Assembly (NCBI RefSeq): GCF_017352215.1
Contig: NZ_CP071444.1
Location: forward strand, 1,426,001-1,490,000
Source: Alkalibacter rhizosphaerae
GTDB taxonomy: Bacteria > Bacillota > Clostridia > Eubacteriales > Alkalibacteraceae
DNA length: 64,000 nucleotides
Direction: 5' to 3'
The position numbers and the translations under genes were made by a program. A model generated the notes under the pieces. It did no database searches. It was not told where the DNA came from and saw nothing but the letters and a program-made list of their open reading frames with translations. Of the stretch, positions 63,876 to 64,000 are shown one piece after another; position 1 is the first letter of the stretch; each line of letters opens with the position of its first letter.

Positions 63876-64000
63876 ATGTCATTAACGAAAAACACCAAGT
63901 TAAAGGAACTCGTAAACAACCCGGAAGCATTGGCGATCATCAACAAGTATATGCCGAATAAATTGGATCCCGATGATCCAAGGTTGAAACCTGCACTGGG
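63876..64000 (+). CDS. Partial gene, 3' end outside window
   Basis: Only the first 41 residues are visible (strong GGGAGG 9 bases before the ATG). They include LKELVNNPEALAIINKYMP and DPDDPRLKPAL, a pattern I have seen on extended N-termini or tails of multi-domain redox or hydrolase proteins, but I cannot identify this one. It belongs to the operon with the SDR (44-base gap). Confidence 0.6.
   Translation, partial: MSLTKNTKLKELVNNPEALAIINKYMPNKLDPDDPRLKPAL

Noticed and set aside
1-64000. CRISPR arrays, insertion sequences and prophage
   Set aside because: No spaced repeats, transposases, integrases or phage structural genes were seen; the holin-endolysin pair alone is not evidence for a prophage.

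Overview
The window looks like a chromosomal segment of an anaerobic, low-to-mid GC Gram-positive bacterium of the class Clostridia. The reasons are strong AGGAGG ribosome-binding sites, frequent TTG/GTG starts, sigma-A promoters, a flotillin/NfeD pair, a TcdE-type holin and abundant GPH/MFS transporters. I cannot name the genus from sequence alone. No phage, insertion sequence, CRISPR array or rRNA was recognised; there is one tRNA (Pro, CGG anticodon).

Positions 1-18,100 are housekeeping and accessory genes in GC-richer DNA. They include an EAL phosphodiesterase end, a PC4/YdbC protein, an ABC-2 exporter divergent from a NarL-type two-component system, hisC, a YjbQ-type protein, a methyltransferase, a MATE exporter, a MarR-controlled heterodimeric ABC exporter and a Ca2+-type P-ATPase. 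Positions 18,100-37,300 are mixed: a first URO-D module with its TetR, a GPH transporter, an orphan broken rnfD-like gene, a small sortase-substrate-like protein, floA-nfeD, a MacB/FtsX-type ABC system, a sigma factor-holin-endolysin cassette and a DUF234-type ATPase.

Positions 37,300-55,700, together with the outlier at 18,152-20,193, form the most striking part. Seven uroporphyrinogen-decarboxylase-superfamily (URO-D/MtaA-like) proteins are arranged in modules with five TetR regulators, five MFS/GPH transporters and a YjiH-type membrane protein. Several modules have visible palindromic operators around their promoters. Three of the URO-D proteins (about 380-389 aa) form a subfamily without the H-x-C zinc motif, and each is followed by a tiny 39-50 aa protein that appears to be a conserved partner. 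Four others carry an HDDWG motif, three of them with the H-x-C zinc-ligand signature of corrinoid-linked methyltransferases. No corrinoid-binding protein or reductive activator is encoded here, so if these are methyltransferases their partners must be elsewhere.

Positions 55,700-64,000 hold a 970-codon envelope protein, a PucR-type regulator and, divergent from it, an operon of a V4R-like cysteine-rich protein, a GcvT/LigM-like folate-dependent methyltransferase homologue, a short-chain dehydrogenase and the start of a further gene. Taken together the right half reads as an island for uptake and demethylation or other C1/cofactor-linked modification of several different small substrates, each with its own sensor; that is inference.

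Five apparent frameshifts sit at C/G runs (1342-1346, 6767-6776, 9159-9163, 9189-9193, 32078-32084), each consistent with one missing base. This pattern suggests residual homopolymer sequencing error rather than gene decay.
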